Source of the DNA: an uncultured Bacteroidales bacterium
GTDB lineage: Bacteria > Bacteroidota > Bacteroidia > Bacteroidales > Muribaculaceae
Direction: 5' to 3'
Assembly (NCBI GenBank): GCA_902776955.1
Contig: CACYSG010000006.1
Span: 1 to 64,000 of the forward strand
Length of the DNA stretch: 64,000 nucleotides
Under the pieces are notes generated by a model that was given only the letters and a program-made list of their open reading frames with translations, was not told the DNA's origin and ran no database searches. This document shows, piece by piece, positions 8,665-17,709 of this stretch (the first letter of the stretch is position 1; each line of letters starts with the position of its first letter). A program made the position numbers and the translations under genes.

Positions 8665-8705
8665 GTGTTCAAGTACATTTTTACCCTCTAAACACATCTA
8701 TCATC

Positions 8706-10400
8706 ATGCGCATCAGGAAGAAAAAGAATTCAGTAACAGCCGACTTTGAAAAGTTTCTCAAGGATTTTAACTGCAAATATGTCATTGCCCAGGAAGACAA
8801 TGCCACCCTCTATAACTTTGAATTTCAAGCCGCGCACTTCATCGCCACCATCCGCAAGCAGGACGACTGCCTGGAGGTGACCTATCCCTCTATCGCATCT
8901 GCTCCCATGGAGCAGCTGGCCCTGGTGCGCGCCAAGTGCAACGAACGCAACAACAACAACATCCTGTTCAAGTACACCTACACCATCAGCCATGAGGACA
9001 ACAACGTGAATGTGCACATGTCGTTCTTCAACAACCAGGTCGTCGCCGAGAACATGGTGCAACAGTTGCAGGCTGCGTTCCACTTCCAGCGCGAATGGAT
9101 ACACGATTACGACGAGGCTATCTCCATCGCCAAGGACAGCGACTCCTTTGACCTCGAGAGCGAGCTCTACAAGCACCAGCGCGAGATGTTCATGCTGCGA
9201 CAGCTCGAGTTGAGGCACCAGCAATTCACCTTGGGGACCGACTTTGTTGCCGGCACCGGCGCCTTGTCCCTGTGGCACCTGCTGCAGACGCTCTCTCCCC
9301 TGCCCGAGGCCTCCCTGCTGTTCATGACCGTGAACACCGTCAGCGGCCAGCAGCGCATCGAGGACGAGCAGGCCATCCGTGACTTTGACCTGCGCCATGC
9401 GCTCGTCGAGGGCGACGGGAAGACGGCCCGGCTCACGCGGGACTATGCCGTGCTTGACCTCCACTACACCCAGGGGCACGACAAGAAGCCCTGCGTGACC
9501 ACCATCACCATCACCGCCGAGGGCGAGGACGACCACTCCATCTACTCCCGCGTGACCGTCACCCACGTGCCCCGCAACGCCAGCCGCGTGAACTCGTTCA
9601 CCAACGAGCAGCGCCAGCCCCGCAGCGTCAGCCTGCTCATCGCTCTGGACCGCACCGACGACAAGCAGCGCCGTGAAGAGTTTGACTACATGTGGGTGGA
9701 TGCCAAGCTCAAGGAGAAGAACGGCGAAGAGGACACCATGACCGAGGAGCAGCAGATGCTCAGCCAGGTCGCTGCCGCCGACATGGCCTACAACCTGTAC
9801 TGGGGGCAGAAGATGTTCCATGCCGGCCGTTTTTATGAGGCGATCCTGCACCTCGAGAACGTGTTCAACAGCTTCAGGGTCGACTTCTTTGAGATGAAGC
9901 CCGAGCACAAGCACGTGTTCATGGAGGTCGCCTATAAGCTGGGATTCTGCTACAACGAGCTGGGCCTGTACAAGCTGGCGTTCTACTACCTTGACCTCAT
10001 GGCCAGCGACGGCAACATCCGTCACACGATGGAATTTGTCAACTCGATGGCCAACAGCAAGGACCTGCGACTGTTCAACTACACCGAGACGGTGATGAAC
10101 GAGGTGAAGCAGAACTTCGGCGAGGACGACGAGCTGCCCGACAACATCAGGGACTTCATCAACTTCCTGCGCCGTCGCCGCGGCTATGCCCTCATCGACT
10201 TCAACCAGCTCAACAAGGCTGAGAGAATCTTCACCCAGATGCTCGACGAGGAAGAGAATGCCGACTATGCCATCAACGAGCTGGCCTACATCAAGAAGCT
10301 GCGCCAGCAACGCGGTGAGCTCACCGATACCCAGGACGCCGCCTCGCCAGGCAGCGACGACCATAGCGGTCCCGAGAGCCAAAACGACCTCCCCTTCTGA
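8706..10400 (+). CDS. TPR-containing protein of unknown function
   Basis: The 564-aa cytosolic protein has no signal peptide. The first 120 residues (KFLKDFNCKYVIAQEDNATL onward) alternate strands and helices in a way that recalls YbjN/type III chaperone-like domains; that is inference. A middle beta-rich part follows, then helical TPR-like repeats from about 355 to 520 (AYNLYWGQKMFHAGRFYEAI, VAYKLGFCYNELGLYKLAFY, ALIDFNQLNKAERIF). The C terminus ends in an acidic, low-complexity tail finishing with NDLPF, like the last residues of bacterial SSB. The frame is open to 8637, but that segment contains the sigma-54-like site, so MRIRKKKNSV at 8706 is the start. A bidirectional terminator follows at 10477-10506. 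Confidence 0.6.
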   Translation: MRIRKKKNSVTADFEKFLKDFNCKYVIAQEDNATLYNFEFQAAHFIATIRKQDDCLEVTYPSIASAPMEQLALVRAKCNERNNNNILFKYTYTISHEDNNVNVHMSFFNNQVVAENMVQQLQAAFHFQREWIHDYDEAISIAKDSDSFDLESELYKHQREMFMLRQLELRHQQFTLGTDFVAGTGALSLWHLLQTLSPLPEASLLFMTVNTVSGQQRIEDEQAIRDFDLRHALVEGDGKTARLTRDYAVLDLHYTQGHDKKPCVTTITITAEGEDDHSIYSRVTVTHVPRNASRVNSFTNEQRQPRSVSLLIALDRTDDKQRREEFDYMWVDAKLKEKNGEEDTMTEEQQMLSQVAAADMAYNLYWGQKMFHAGRFYEAILHLENVFNSFRVDFFEMKPEHKHVFMEVAYKLGFCYNELGLYKLAFYYLDLMASDGNIRHTMEFVNSMANSKDLRLFNYTETVMNEVKQNFGEDDELPDNIRDFINFLRRRRGYALIDFNQLNKAERIFTQMLDEEENADYAINELAYIKKLRQQRGELTDTQDAASPGSDDHSGPESQNDLPF

Positions 10401-10476
10401 TGGCAGCAGGGGGAGTACAAGAGATCCACAGCACCATGTCCAGCCATGAGAGGACATGGATAACAGATAACAGAAA

Positions 10477-10506
10477 GGAATCGGCACCCACAAGAGTGCC
10501 GATTCC
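10477..10506. terminator. Bidirectional terminator between converging genes
   Basis: GGAATCGGCAC (10477-10487) pairs perfectly with 10496-10506. T-rich sequence follows on both strands (CTCTTTGTTG on plus, TTTCTGTT on minus), serving the TPR gene and the LRR gene ending at 10533. Confidence 0.75.
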
Positions 10507-10532
10507 TCTTTGTTGTTTAGCTATTGAATTGA

Positions 10533-13469
10533 TTACTCGGTGAGCAGATAGTGAATCATTTCGGTCACGTCGGTGATGTTGACAACACCGTCGCCGTTGT
10601 AGTCGGCGGCAGGATATTGGCTCACGCTAACATCGTCGACCAGAAGCATCTGGGTCAGATAGGTCACGTCGGTGATGTTGAACACGCCGTCGCCGTTCAC
10701 GTCACCGGCTTGCGTCAGCACGAGATCAACCCAGCTGCTGCCGCTCCACTTCTTGGGATACCAGTACTTGTTCTTGGCAGCGGTGATTTGGGCAGCGGTG
10801 ATGACATTCTGTTCGTCATAGTCGAGATAGTTCAGGACACAGAGCTGGCCAGGGCTGGAACTGGTGCGGGTGGGCAGGCTGTTGATCAGCGTCGACATGC
10901 CAGCCTCGGTAAACTTGTTGCCGTGAACCCTCACGTCGTTCAACGAGCTGCAGCCTTGTACGTATAGCGAGGTCAGCTTGTTACCGCCGGTTGACAGGAA
11001 GGTCATGCCGCTGCAGCCCTGCACGTTGAGCGAGGTCAACTGGTTTTTGTAGCACAATAACCTTTTAAGCGAGGTCTTGCCAGACACGTTGAGCGACGTC
11101 AGCTTATTCTCATAGCAGTTCAGTTCCTGCAAGTAATTGAAAGGCGAGACATTGAAGCTGCTGAAGTTGCAGGAAGAAATATCGAGGGTCGTAAGCTTGG
11201 TGCAGGTTGACAGATCCGTGATGCTGCTCAGGTTCGAGTTTTTGGAGCAATTCAACGTTGTCATCACCGTGTTGTTTTCCACATCAATAGTGGTCAGTTT
11301 GTTGCTACTGGCATCGACCGTCGTCAAGGCTGGACAGCTATTACAGTAGAGGGTCTCCAATGCGGCATTACCGGTGACGGTGAGCGAGGTCAGCGTCGGT
11401 ATGCCGCTGCAATTAATCCGTGTCAGCTTGCTCTTGTTCTGAACCGTAAGCGTAGTCAGCTTGGTGTCATAACATAACAGATCCTCCAGATTGGTCATGC
11501 CCGAGACGGCGCTCAGGTTGGTAAGACCGGTGTTGTAGCAGTAAAGCGTTTTCATTGCCGTACAGGACGACAGGCCAGTGATGGACGTGAGTGTGCTGTT
11601 GGGCGCGCAATCCAGATAGGTCAGTGCCGTGTTGCCTGTCACATCAAACGAAGTGAACTTATTGTTCCAGCACTTCAGGGTTGTCATGGCCGGGCAATTC
11701 TTGCAGTCCAGCGTTGTCAAGGCACAGTTTTGGCAAAGGAGCGAGGTCAGATTCGGGTTGTTGTAGCAGTTGAGCGTTTTCAGCGAGCTCTTGTTACTGA
11801 CGTCGAGCGAGGTGATCTTGGTGTCATGGCATGACAGAAGCTCCAGGGCCGGCATGCTTGAGACGGCGCTCAAACTGGTCATTTTGTTGTTGTAGCAGTA
11901 AAGCGTCTTCAGGCCCGTGCAGCTCGACAGATTGGTGATGCTTGTCAGATAGGGGGCGGGGGCGCAGTCCAGATAGGTCAACGCCGTCGTGCCTGTCAAG
12001 TCAAGCGTCGTGTAGGTATGGTTGCTGCCGTAGCAGCGCAGTTCTTTCATGGCCGGGCATTCCGACACGCTTAAGTAGCTCAACTTGTTGTTGTAGCAGG
12101 AAAGACTGGTCAGCGATGAGTTACTCGACGCCTTGAGCGACGTCAGGTTGGAGTAGCCTGTAATCGACAGACTGGTGAACTTATTGTTCGAGCAGTCGAT
12201 GGCCTCCAAGGAGTTGCTGGATGTCGGAGGCAGCGTGAGCGACGTCAGTTTGTTGTCGTTGCAGTAGAGCGTCTTCAGACTGGAGCGGTAATACACGTCA
12301 AGACTGGTCAGGTTGTTCGGGCCGCAGTCCAGATAGGTAAGATTGGTGTTGCTCACGTTGAGCGATGTCATGCCGTTGCCGTCGCAGTCCAGGTATTCCA
12401 GATTGAAGTTGCTGCTCACGTCGAGCGAACTGATATGGTTGTTGTAGCAACGCAGGTCTTTCAGGTAGGTCAGCTTCTCCACACCTTTCATGCTGTAAAT
12501 GCCCTTGTTGATCACGATTAGCTGCGTTAGGTTCTGCAACTCGGTCTTGGTGAGATACTGCTTGGGATAAAGCGAGCGCATATAGCTGCGGAAGTTCGCA
12601 TCGGGGAAGTTCGCAGTACTTAAGATGGTACCATAGTTGTCGCTGATGCGCGCACCACTGGAGCTCACTTGTTGTAGCCAATATTCATCTTCAGAATAAT
12701 CGGTACAAATGAGTACATTTCCGTTTTCGTTGGGAGTTGTTAATGCCCAATTAGCAGGATAGAGAAATTGCTCATTCCCATAGAGTGTCAAACTTCCAAT
12801 ATCACGCATGATAGCATAACCAAAGCCAGACGTCCCTTCACACTGCACATCGCTGCCAGAATCAAATGTAAGAGAAGCGAAATCATGTATAGAGCCATTA
12901 GAGCCATATAACACTGCCGTGATGTTGGAGAATCTCAGGGTGCTTGAACTGGTGCGACCTTTTCCAAAAATGGCAGTTGCGCTAGGGTTACTGCCCGACG
13001 TTCCTTCTCTTGCATCTACATTCAGTGTGCCTGGACCTTTGATGGTGACATCAGCGTTATTGCTGTAGATAGCGCCCATTGGATAAGTTTCACCACCCGT
13101 CAAATACACATTCAGCGTGCTGCCGCTGGTAACCTCGATTGTGGTGGTCTTGTCCATGTGAATCGTGTGCGACTTAACAGTTGTCAACTTGCAAGTGCCC
13201 ACACATCTAATGATCAGGCCGGCTCGATTTCTGTTGTGGACGCAATAGTCATTATTGGTCGTACGCCTAATTACGGCGTTGGTCAGCGTCAACACGTTGG
13301 TCGATGGGTTGAAACTCACCGTGCCGCCTAGGATGTTGCCACCCGTCACGTTGTTGTAGTTGTCGGTGGTAACCTCCACGCCGCCCACATTGATTTCATA
13401 CCTGGTGGCGGCCTGTGTTGCCAGCGTTGCCAGCAGCACTGTCATCAAGAGAGATAAAATCTTTTTCAT
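10533..13469 (-). CDS. Large secreted internalin-like LRR protein with dockerin-like tail
   Basis: The 978-aa protein has a signal peptide (about 1-20). A beta-rich N-terminal region of about 25-270 follows, with NVLTLTNAVI and LNVYLTGGETYP, which could be a beta-helix. LRRs of about 20-22 residues run from roughly 310 to 870 with the pattern LTSLDVSxNxxLxxLxCxxN, a cysteine-containing internalin-like type distinct from the BspA repeats of the gene at 310-2592. The tail near 910-976 has two calcium loops, DVNGDGVFNITD and DYNGDGVVNITD. The protein is probably an extracellular adhesin or glycan/protein binder. It is monocistronic, convergent with the TPR gene. No clear promoter was found in the upstream gap. 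Confidence 0.87.
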   Translation of the reverse strand: MKKILSLLMTVLLATLATQAATRYEINVGGVEVTTDNYNNVTGGNILGGTVSFNPSTNVLTLTNAVIRRTTNNDYCVHNRNRAGLIIRCVGTCKLTTVKSHTIHMDKTTTIEVTSGSTLNVYLTGGETYPMGAIYSNNADVTIKGPGTLNVDAREGTSGSNPSATAIFGKGRTSSSTLRFSNITAVLYGSNGSIHDFASLTFDSGSDVQCEGTSGFGYAIMRDIGSLTLYGNEQFLYPANWALTTPNENGNVLICTDYSEDEYWLQQVSSSGARISDNYGTILSTANFPDANFRSYMRSLYPKQYLTKTELQNLTQLIVINKGIYSMKGVEKLTYLKDLRCYNNHISSLDVSSNFNLEYLDCDGNGMTSLNVSNTNLTYLDCGPNNLTSLDVYYRSSLKTLYCNDNKLTSLTLPPTSSNSLEAIDCSNNKFTSLSITGYSNLTSLKASSNSSLTSLSCYNNKLSYLSVSECPAMKELRCYGSNHTYTTLDLTGTTALTYLDCAPAPYLTSITNLSSCTGLKTLYCYNNKMTSLSAVSSMPALELLSCHDTKITSLDVSNKSSLKTLNCYNNPNLTSLLCQNCALTTLDCKNCPAMTTLKCWNNKFTSFDVTGNTALTYLDCAPNSTLTSITGLSSCTAMKTLYCYNTGLTNLSAVSGMTNLEDLLCYDTKLTTLTVQNKSKLTRINCSGIPTLTSLTVTGNAALETLYCNSCPALTTVDASSNKLTTIDVENNTVMTTLNCSKNSNLSSITDLSTCTKLTTLDISSCNFSSFNVSPFNYLQELNCYENKLTSLNVSGKTSLKRLLCYKNQLTSLNVQGCSGMTFLSTGGNKLTSLYVQGCSSLNDVRVHGNKFTEAGMSTLINSLPTRTSSSPGQLCVLNYLDYDEQNVITAAQITAAKNKYWYPKKWSGSSWVDLVLTQAGDVNGDGVFNITDVTYLTQMLLVDDVSVSQYPAADYNGDGVVNITDVTEMIHYLLTE

Positions 13470-13944
13470 AAGCCTTAGAATCCGTTGCCTCCTGGTCCCC
13501 CGAATTCGGCATTAAAGTATCAGTAAATGAAAAGCGCAGGGACTTGGTTTATCCGATCGCTCATCCGGGAGGTTTCGCTACGTTCCTCGGTTTCGCATTG
13601 GCCTAAGAACTGTGCAAATTAAAGACCTGTTGGTGAATTCTCTCTCATGAGGTCAACGACAAAGCGCCTTCGTCTAGTTTTACACAATGTTATTTACATC
13701 TCATTTAGGGCATGAATCGTTGCGGATTCACGCCCCAAATTTAATCCAAAAAAAATTAAAAAACAAAGGAATTCTTAAAAAAAACGCCACATCTCTTAAA
13801 AAATATCGCGAAATTACAAAAAATCCCCAACATCTGTAAAATAATGCAGCAATAATTCAGTTATTTAAAACTGCGAATCACGTTTTTGACTAGCGGCCTC
13901 GGGGCGAGGTGCGGAGGGTGCTATCGTCGGTGTTGCTTGAGGGG
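13470..13944. other. Non-coding gap of unknown content
   Basis: This stretch of about 475 nt between the LRR start and the pseudouridine synthase stop contains no convincing gene. The part 13500-13720 is GC-balanced and could be a long leader of the LRR gene; 13740-13860 is very AT-rich. A dyad lies at about 13707-13735 (GGGCATGAATC and its near-complement CGGATTCACGCCC). No tRNA or recognised RNA family was seen. Confidence 0.4.
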
Positions 13945-14859
13945 TTACTTCCTGGTGTGGAGGGCGGTGCCGAAGTAACGGGGGATGGGGGTCTCGAAAT
14001 AGAGCGGCTCGCCAGTCACCGGATGATGGAACGCCAGACGGAAGGCGTGCAGACACATGCGGCTGCCGGGGTCGTCCTGGCCGCCGTACTTGCCGTCGCC
14101 CACCACGGGATGGCCGATGTCGGCCATGTGGACGCGTATCTGGTTCTTGCGGCCCGTCAGCAGGTGCAGATAAATCAATGCCCGCTGCTTGGCTTGCTCC
14201 ACGAGTTCCCACTCGGTGGCGGCCCACTTGCCGCCGTCATCCACGGGGCTGCTCACGACGATCATGCGGTCGGTGTCGTGCAGCCAGCTCTCCACCCTAC
14301 CCTGCGGCTCTTTCATGACACCCTCGACCACGGCGACATAGCGGCGGTCGATGATGGTAGCGTGCCAGTCGGCAATCATTTGCTGCTGGATCTCGACACT
14401 CTTGGCATACACAATCAGTCCCGAGGTGCGTGCGTCCAGACGGTGCACCACATGGGCGGTACAGCGCTGGCGTGTCTCGGTGAAATGGCGGTCGAGCAGG
14501 GTTTTCATGTTCAGGCTCCCGGCTCCCACGGGCATCGAGAGCACTCCCTGCTGCTTGTCCACGACGATGACCCACTGGTCCTCATAGACGATGCGGAAGT
14601 GCGGGCTGCGTGACGATGACGGGCGCACGTGACGCGAAATGCTCACCACGCACCCCTCGTCAAGCGGATAATCCACATGGGTGCGCACCTGTCCATCGAC
14701 GGTGACACCGCCGTGAGCCAGGATGGATTTCGCCTTGTTGCGGCTGATGCCGTCAAGCGTGTGCATAACAAATTCGAGCAACTTGGCCGGTTGCTTCACC
14801 TCTCGCACGACAGCCTTGTCGTCGTTGCGGGGCACGCGGTGGTCATGAGGACGTCCCAT
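13945..14859 (-). CDS. RluA-family pseudouridine synthase
   Basis: The 304-aa cytosolic enzyme would isomerise uridines in rRNA or tRNA. An S4-like RNA-binding domain occupies about 25-80 (ISRNKAKSILAHGGVTVDGQ). The catalytic domain has the motif HRLDARTSG with nucleophile Asp142, and LTGRKNQIRVHMADIGHPVVGD near 235-255 as the second conserved block. The length suits the RluA/RluC/RluD group; the target site cannot be assigned. It lies 41 nt downstream of dnaJ on the same strand and could be cotranscribed with the heat-shock genes. Confidence 0.87.
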   Translation of the reverse strand: MGRPHDHRVPRNDDKAVVREVKQPAKLLEFVMHTLDGISRNKAKSILAHGGVTVDGQVRTHVDYPLDEGCVVSISRHVRPSSSRSPHFRIVYEDQWVIVVDKQQGVLSMPVGAGSLNMKTLLDRHFTETRQRCTAHVVHRLDARTSGLIVYAKSVEIQQQMIADWHATIIDRRYVAVVEGVMKEPQGRVESWLHDTDRMIVVSSPVDDGGKWAATEWELVEQAKQRALIYLHLLTGRKNQIRVHMADIGHPVVGDGKYGGQDDPGSRMCLHAFRLAFHHPVTGEPLYFETPIPRYFGTALHTRK

Positions 14860-14899
14860 TGATTCAGGTAATGAAAATGATTATAGTGTTGAGTGATCT

Positions 14900-16075
14900 T
14901 TAATCGAAGATGTGGCGCAGGCGCGAGAAGATGCGGTTCTTGTCACCGTCGCTGGGCTTCACGTGCTCGCCAGCATTCTGGAGCATGGTGATGGCCTCTT
15001 TCTCCTTGTCGTTGAGCTTCTCGGGCATATAGACCATGACATTGATGAGCAGGTCGCCGGTGCCGTAGCGCTCGGGCGAGGGCAAGCCCTTGCCGCGCAG
15101 GCGCAGGATGCTGCCGGGCTGCGTGCCGGGCTTGATGGTCACACGCGCCTTGCCATCGACGGTGGGCACCTCGACCTTACCGCCGAGCACGGCCGTGGGG
15201 ATATCCAGCATCAGGTTATAGATGAGGTCGTTGCCGTCACGCGTCAACTGGGCGTCGCGCACTTCCTCGATGACCACGAGCAGGTCGCCGGGCACGCCAC
15301 CACCAGGAGCGTCATTGCCATGACGTCCCATGCGCAGGGTCATACCGTCGGCCACGCCGGCAGGGATGCTGATGCTCACCACTTCCTCCTTGCGGACGAG
15401 GCCCTTGCCGCTGCAGTGCGGGCAGGTCTCCTTGATGCGCTTGCCGCTGCCGCCACAGGTGTGGCACACGCTCTGGGACTGCATCGTGCCGAACATGGTG
15501 CGCTGCATGCGCACTTCCACGCCACTACCATGGCAGGTGGGGCAGGTCTCAAGGGCCGTACCGTCCTTGGCACCGGTGCCGTGACAGTGGTCACACGACT
15601 TCATGCGCGGGATGCGCAGCTTCTTCTCGGTGCCCTTGGCAATCTCGTTGAGCGTCATCTTGACGCGCACGCGCAGGTCGGTGCCGCGTTTCACACGCTG
15701 GGCCTGACCGCCGCCACCGCCGCCAAAGATGTCACCAAAGCCACCGAAGCCGCCAAAGCCACCGAACAGGTCGCCGAACTGACGCAGGATGTCCTCCATC
15801 GACATGCCGCCGCCGTAGCCGCCACCACCCATCTGCTCGCCGGCAAAACCGAACTGGTCATAACGGGCGCGCTTGTCGGGGTCGCTGAGCACATTGTAGG
15901 CCTCGGCAGCCTCCTTGAATTTCTCCTCGGCGGCCTTCTTCTCGGCATCGCTCTTGCCTTGCTGTTTGTCCGGGTGATACTGGATGGCCAGTTTGCGGTA
16001 GGCTTTCTTCAAGTCATCGGCCGTGGCATTCTTTTCCACCCCTAACACCTCGTAGTAATCTCTCTTTTGAGCCAT
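14900..16075 (-). CDS. dnaJ: Chaperone protein DnaJ
   Basis: The 391-aa protein has the complete type I DnaJ layout: J domain (1-70) with HPD at 34-36, which stimulates DnaK ATPase; a Gly/Phe-rich segment with [13 protein letters not shown] and GGGGGG at about 75-130; four zinc-binding repeats [24 protein letters not shown] and CPHCSGKG; and the C-terminal substrate-binding domains. It works in the cytosol with DnaK and GrpE in folding and stress recovery. It is immediately downstream of grpE on the same strand. The 93-nt spacer is filled with a short tandem repeat (16082-16160). dnaK is not in the window. Confidence 0.97.
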   Translation of the reverse strand: MAQKRDYYEVLGVEKNATADDLKKAYRKLAIQYHPDKQQGKSDAEKKAAEEKFKEAAEAYNVLSDPDKRARYDQFGFAGEQMGGGGYGGGMSMEDILRQFGDLFGGFGGFGGFGDIFGGGGGGQAQRVKRGTDLRVRVKMTLNEIAKGTEKKLRIPRMKSCDHCHGTGAKDGTALETCPTCHGSGVEVRMQRTMFGTMQSQSVCHTCGGSGKRIKETCPHCSGKGLVRKEEVVSISIPAGVADGMTLRMGRHGNDAPGGGVPGDLLVVIEEVRDAQLTRDGNDLIYNLMLDIPTAVLGGKVEVPTVDGKARVTIKPGTQPGSILRLRGKGLPSPERYGTGDLLINVMVYMPEKLNDKEKEAITMLQNAGEHVKPSDGDKNRIFSRLRHIFD

Positions 16076-16081
16076 TGTATT

Positions 16082-16160
16082 TTTAGTTGCTAGTCCTTAG
16101 TCCCTAGTCCCTAGTCCTTAGTTCCTAGTCCTTTGGTCTTAAGTCCTTAGTTTTTAGTAG
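16082..16160. repeat. Short tandem repeats between grpE and dnaJ
   Basis: Seven or eight imperfect copies of about 9 nt, variants of TAGTCCCTAGTCCTTAG, fill nearly all of the grpE-dnaJ spacer. They would lie in the 5' region of dnaJ within the bicistronic message. Confidence 0.7.
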
Positions 16161-16168
16161 TTATTTTA

Positions 16169-16756
16169 TCAGTTGCCGACGACGACCTTGGCGTGGCGCA
16201 GCACCTTGTCATTAATCATGTATCCCTTGATGGTCGTGTCGATGACTTTGCCCTTCATCGACGGGTCGGGAGCAGGAAACATCGTCACTGCCTCGTGCAG
16301 GTCGGTGTCAAAGTCCTTGCCTGTCGAGTCGATGGGTTTCACATGCTGACTCTCAAGGTATTTCACAAATTTGTTGTAAATCAGGCCAACGCCTTCCTTG
16401 AGGCTGTCGAGGTCACCGCCCTTGTTGATGGCGTCGAGCGCGCGCTCCAGGTCATCCACCACGGGCAAGAGGTCGCGCAGGGCACCCTCGGCACCGTTCT
16501 TGATCAGGTCGGCCTTCTCCTTGATCGTGCGTTTGCGGAAGTTATCCAGTTCCGCCATCAGGAAGAGGTATTCCTTCTTCTCGTGCTCGACTTGAGCCTC
16601 AAGTTCCGAAATCCTTGCCTCAGGACTCATTTCGTCCTGTTCACCGTCCTGCTTGGCGGCCTGCTGCTCATTTTTCAGTTTTTCGTTATTGACGAGTTCC
16701 TCCTGCTGAGCGGCAGCGGCCTCGTCGTTTTGATTCTTCTTGTTCTTTTTTGACAT
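16169..16756 (-). CDS. grpE: Nucleotide exchange factor GrpE
   Basis: The 195-aa protein begins with a charged low-complexity tail and a long coiled coil (about 45-100, ARISELEAQVEHEKKEYLFL), followed by the helical/beta-wing GrpE domain. Family signatures are LDNFRKRTIKEKADLIKNG, LLPVVDDLERAL and the C-terminal IKGYMINDKVLRHAKVVVGN. It releases ADP from DnaK. It is first in a grpE-dnaJ unit. No TAnnTTTG promoter is evident just upstream, so a stress sigma factor or read-through is possible. Confidence 0.95.
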   Translation of the reverse strand: MSKKNKKNQNDEAAAAQQEELVNNEKLKNEQQAAKQDGEQDEMSPEARISELEAQVEHEKKEYLFLMAELDNFRKRTIKEKADLIKNGAEGALRDLLPVVDDLERALDAINKGGDLDSLKEGVGLIYNKFVKYLESQHVKPIDSTGKDFDTDLHEAVTMFPAPDPSMKGKVIDTTIKGYMINDKVLRHAKVVVGN

Positions 16757-16817
16757 ATCGTTGTTGTGTTAAGATTCTCTATTACTAGACTGTTTCCTGC
16801 AAAAACCACTCCAAGAC

Positions 16818-16849
16818 GGCACCCGTCGGGGCAAAAGCCGACAAGTGCC
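16818..16849 (-). terminator. Hairpin after ispE, possible terminator
   Basis: GGCAC (16818-16822) pairs with GTGCC (16845-16849), around an inner GTCGG/CCGAC pair. On the minus strand it precedes GTGGTTTTTG. It lies between ispE and grpE, so it could instead be part of the grpE leader. Confidence 0.35.
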
Positions 16850-16880
16850 CATGGCTCGCAGCAGGGAAAGCCTCCCCTAG

Positions 16881-17699
16881 TTAAAGCGTAAGGACAAAGG
16901 TGGCACAATCGGCAAAAGTGTCAGCCGCGGCCTCTGCCAGTTTGTCACTATCAAAAATGCCGAAAATCGTGGAACCGGAACCCGACATGGCGGCATACTG
17001 CGCCCCCGCATCGAGCAACCGCGCCTTGATGAGCCACAACTGGGGCAGTGCGGCAAAAACGCTGGGCTCAAAATCATTGACCAGCAAGCCATCCCATGCC
17101 GTTACGGGAGCGGCAATCACATCGGTCAGGGACACCGAGGCGGGTTGAGGTGTGACGCGGCTGTAGGCCGTGCGGGTGTCCACACCCACGGGGGGCTTGA
17201 CCAGCAGCAGGGTCTTGCCCGACAGGTCCACCTCCACCGGCGATAGCACATCGCCGATTCCCGTCGCCAGCATCGGGCGGTTGTAAACAAAGAAAGCGCA
17301 ATCGGCCCCCAGCCCGGCGGCCATTGCAGCCAGTTCGGCCTCGCCGATTGCCAGGTTGAACATGCGGTTGAGCATCACCAGCGTGTGGGCGGCATCACTC
17401 GAGCCGCCACCCAAGCCAGCGCCATCGGGGATGCGCTTGTACAGGTGTATCTCCACCGGCGGCAGCTCATATCGCTGCTCCAGGAGGCGATAGGCCTTCA
17501 TCACCAGGTTCTTCTCGGGCGGGCAGTCCACGGGGTTGCCGTGGCAGGTGAGCGACGTCTCACCCGCGGCGGGAACGATCTCGAGAACGTCGCTCAGCGG
17601 GATGGGATAAAACACGGTCTCGATATTGTGGTAGCCGTCGGGACGACGCTCCACGATGTTCAAGCCCAGGTTGATTTTTGCGTTAGGGAAGGTAATCAT
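16881..17699 (-). CDS. ispE: 4-diphosphocytidyl-2-C-methyl-D-erythritol kinase
   Basis: The 272-aa GHMP kinase phosphorylates CDP-methylerythritol in the non-mevalonate isoprenoid pathway. It shows the N-terminal FPNAKINLGLNIVERRPDGY block, the ATP-binding GAGLGGGSSDAA motif near residue 92, and AAMSGSGSTIFGIF near the C terminus. An in-frame extension to 17822 would overlap the upstream cardiolipin synthase gene, so the start is the ATG at 17699, ten bases after that gene's stop. The two are probably cotranscribed. Confidence 0.94.
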   Translation of the reverse strand: MITFPNAKINLGLNIVERRPDGYHNIETVFYPIPLSDVLEIVPAAGETSLTCHGNPVDCPPEKNLVMKAYRLLEQRYELPPVEIHLYKRIPDGAGLGGGSSDAAHTLVMLNRMFNLAIGEAELAAMAAGLGADCAFFVYNRPMLATGIGDVLSPVEVDLSGKTLLLVKPPVGVDTRTAYSRVTPQPASVSLTDVIAAPVTAWDGLLVNDFEPSVFAALPQLWLIKARLLDAGAQYAAMSGSGSTIFGIFDSDKLAEAAADTFADCATFVLTL

Positions 17700-17709
17700 G
17701 TGAACGGGG

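Noticed and set aside
8730-10493. A 587-codon frame opposite the TPR gene
   Set aside because: It is a low-complexity Val/Leu-rich antisense frame with no start signal or homology pattern.
13500-13640. tRNA or other known structural RNA
   Set aside because: No cloverleaf, anticodon stem or conserved tRNA loop sequence was seen on either strand.
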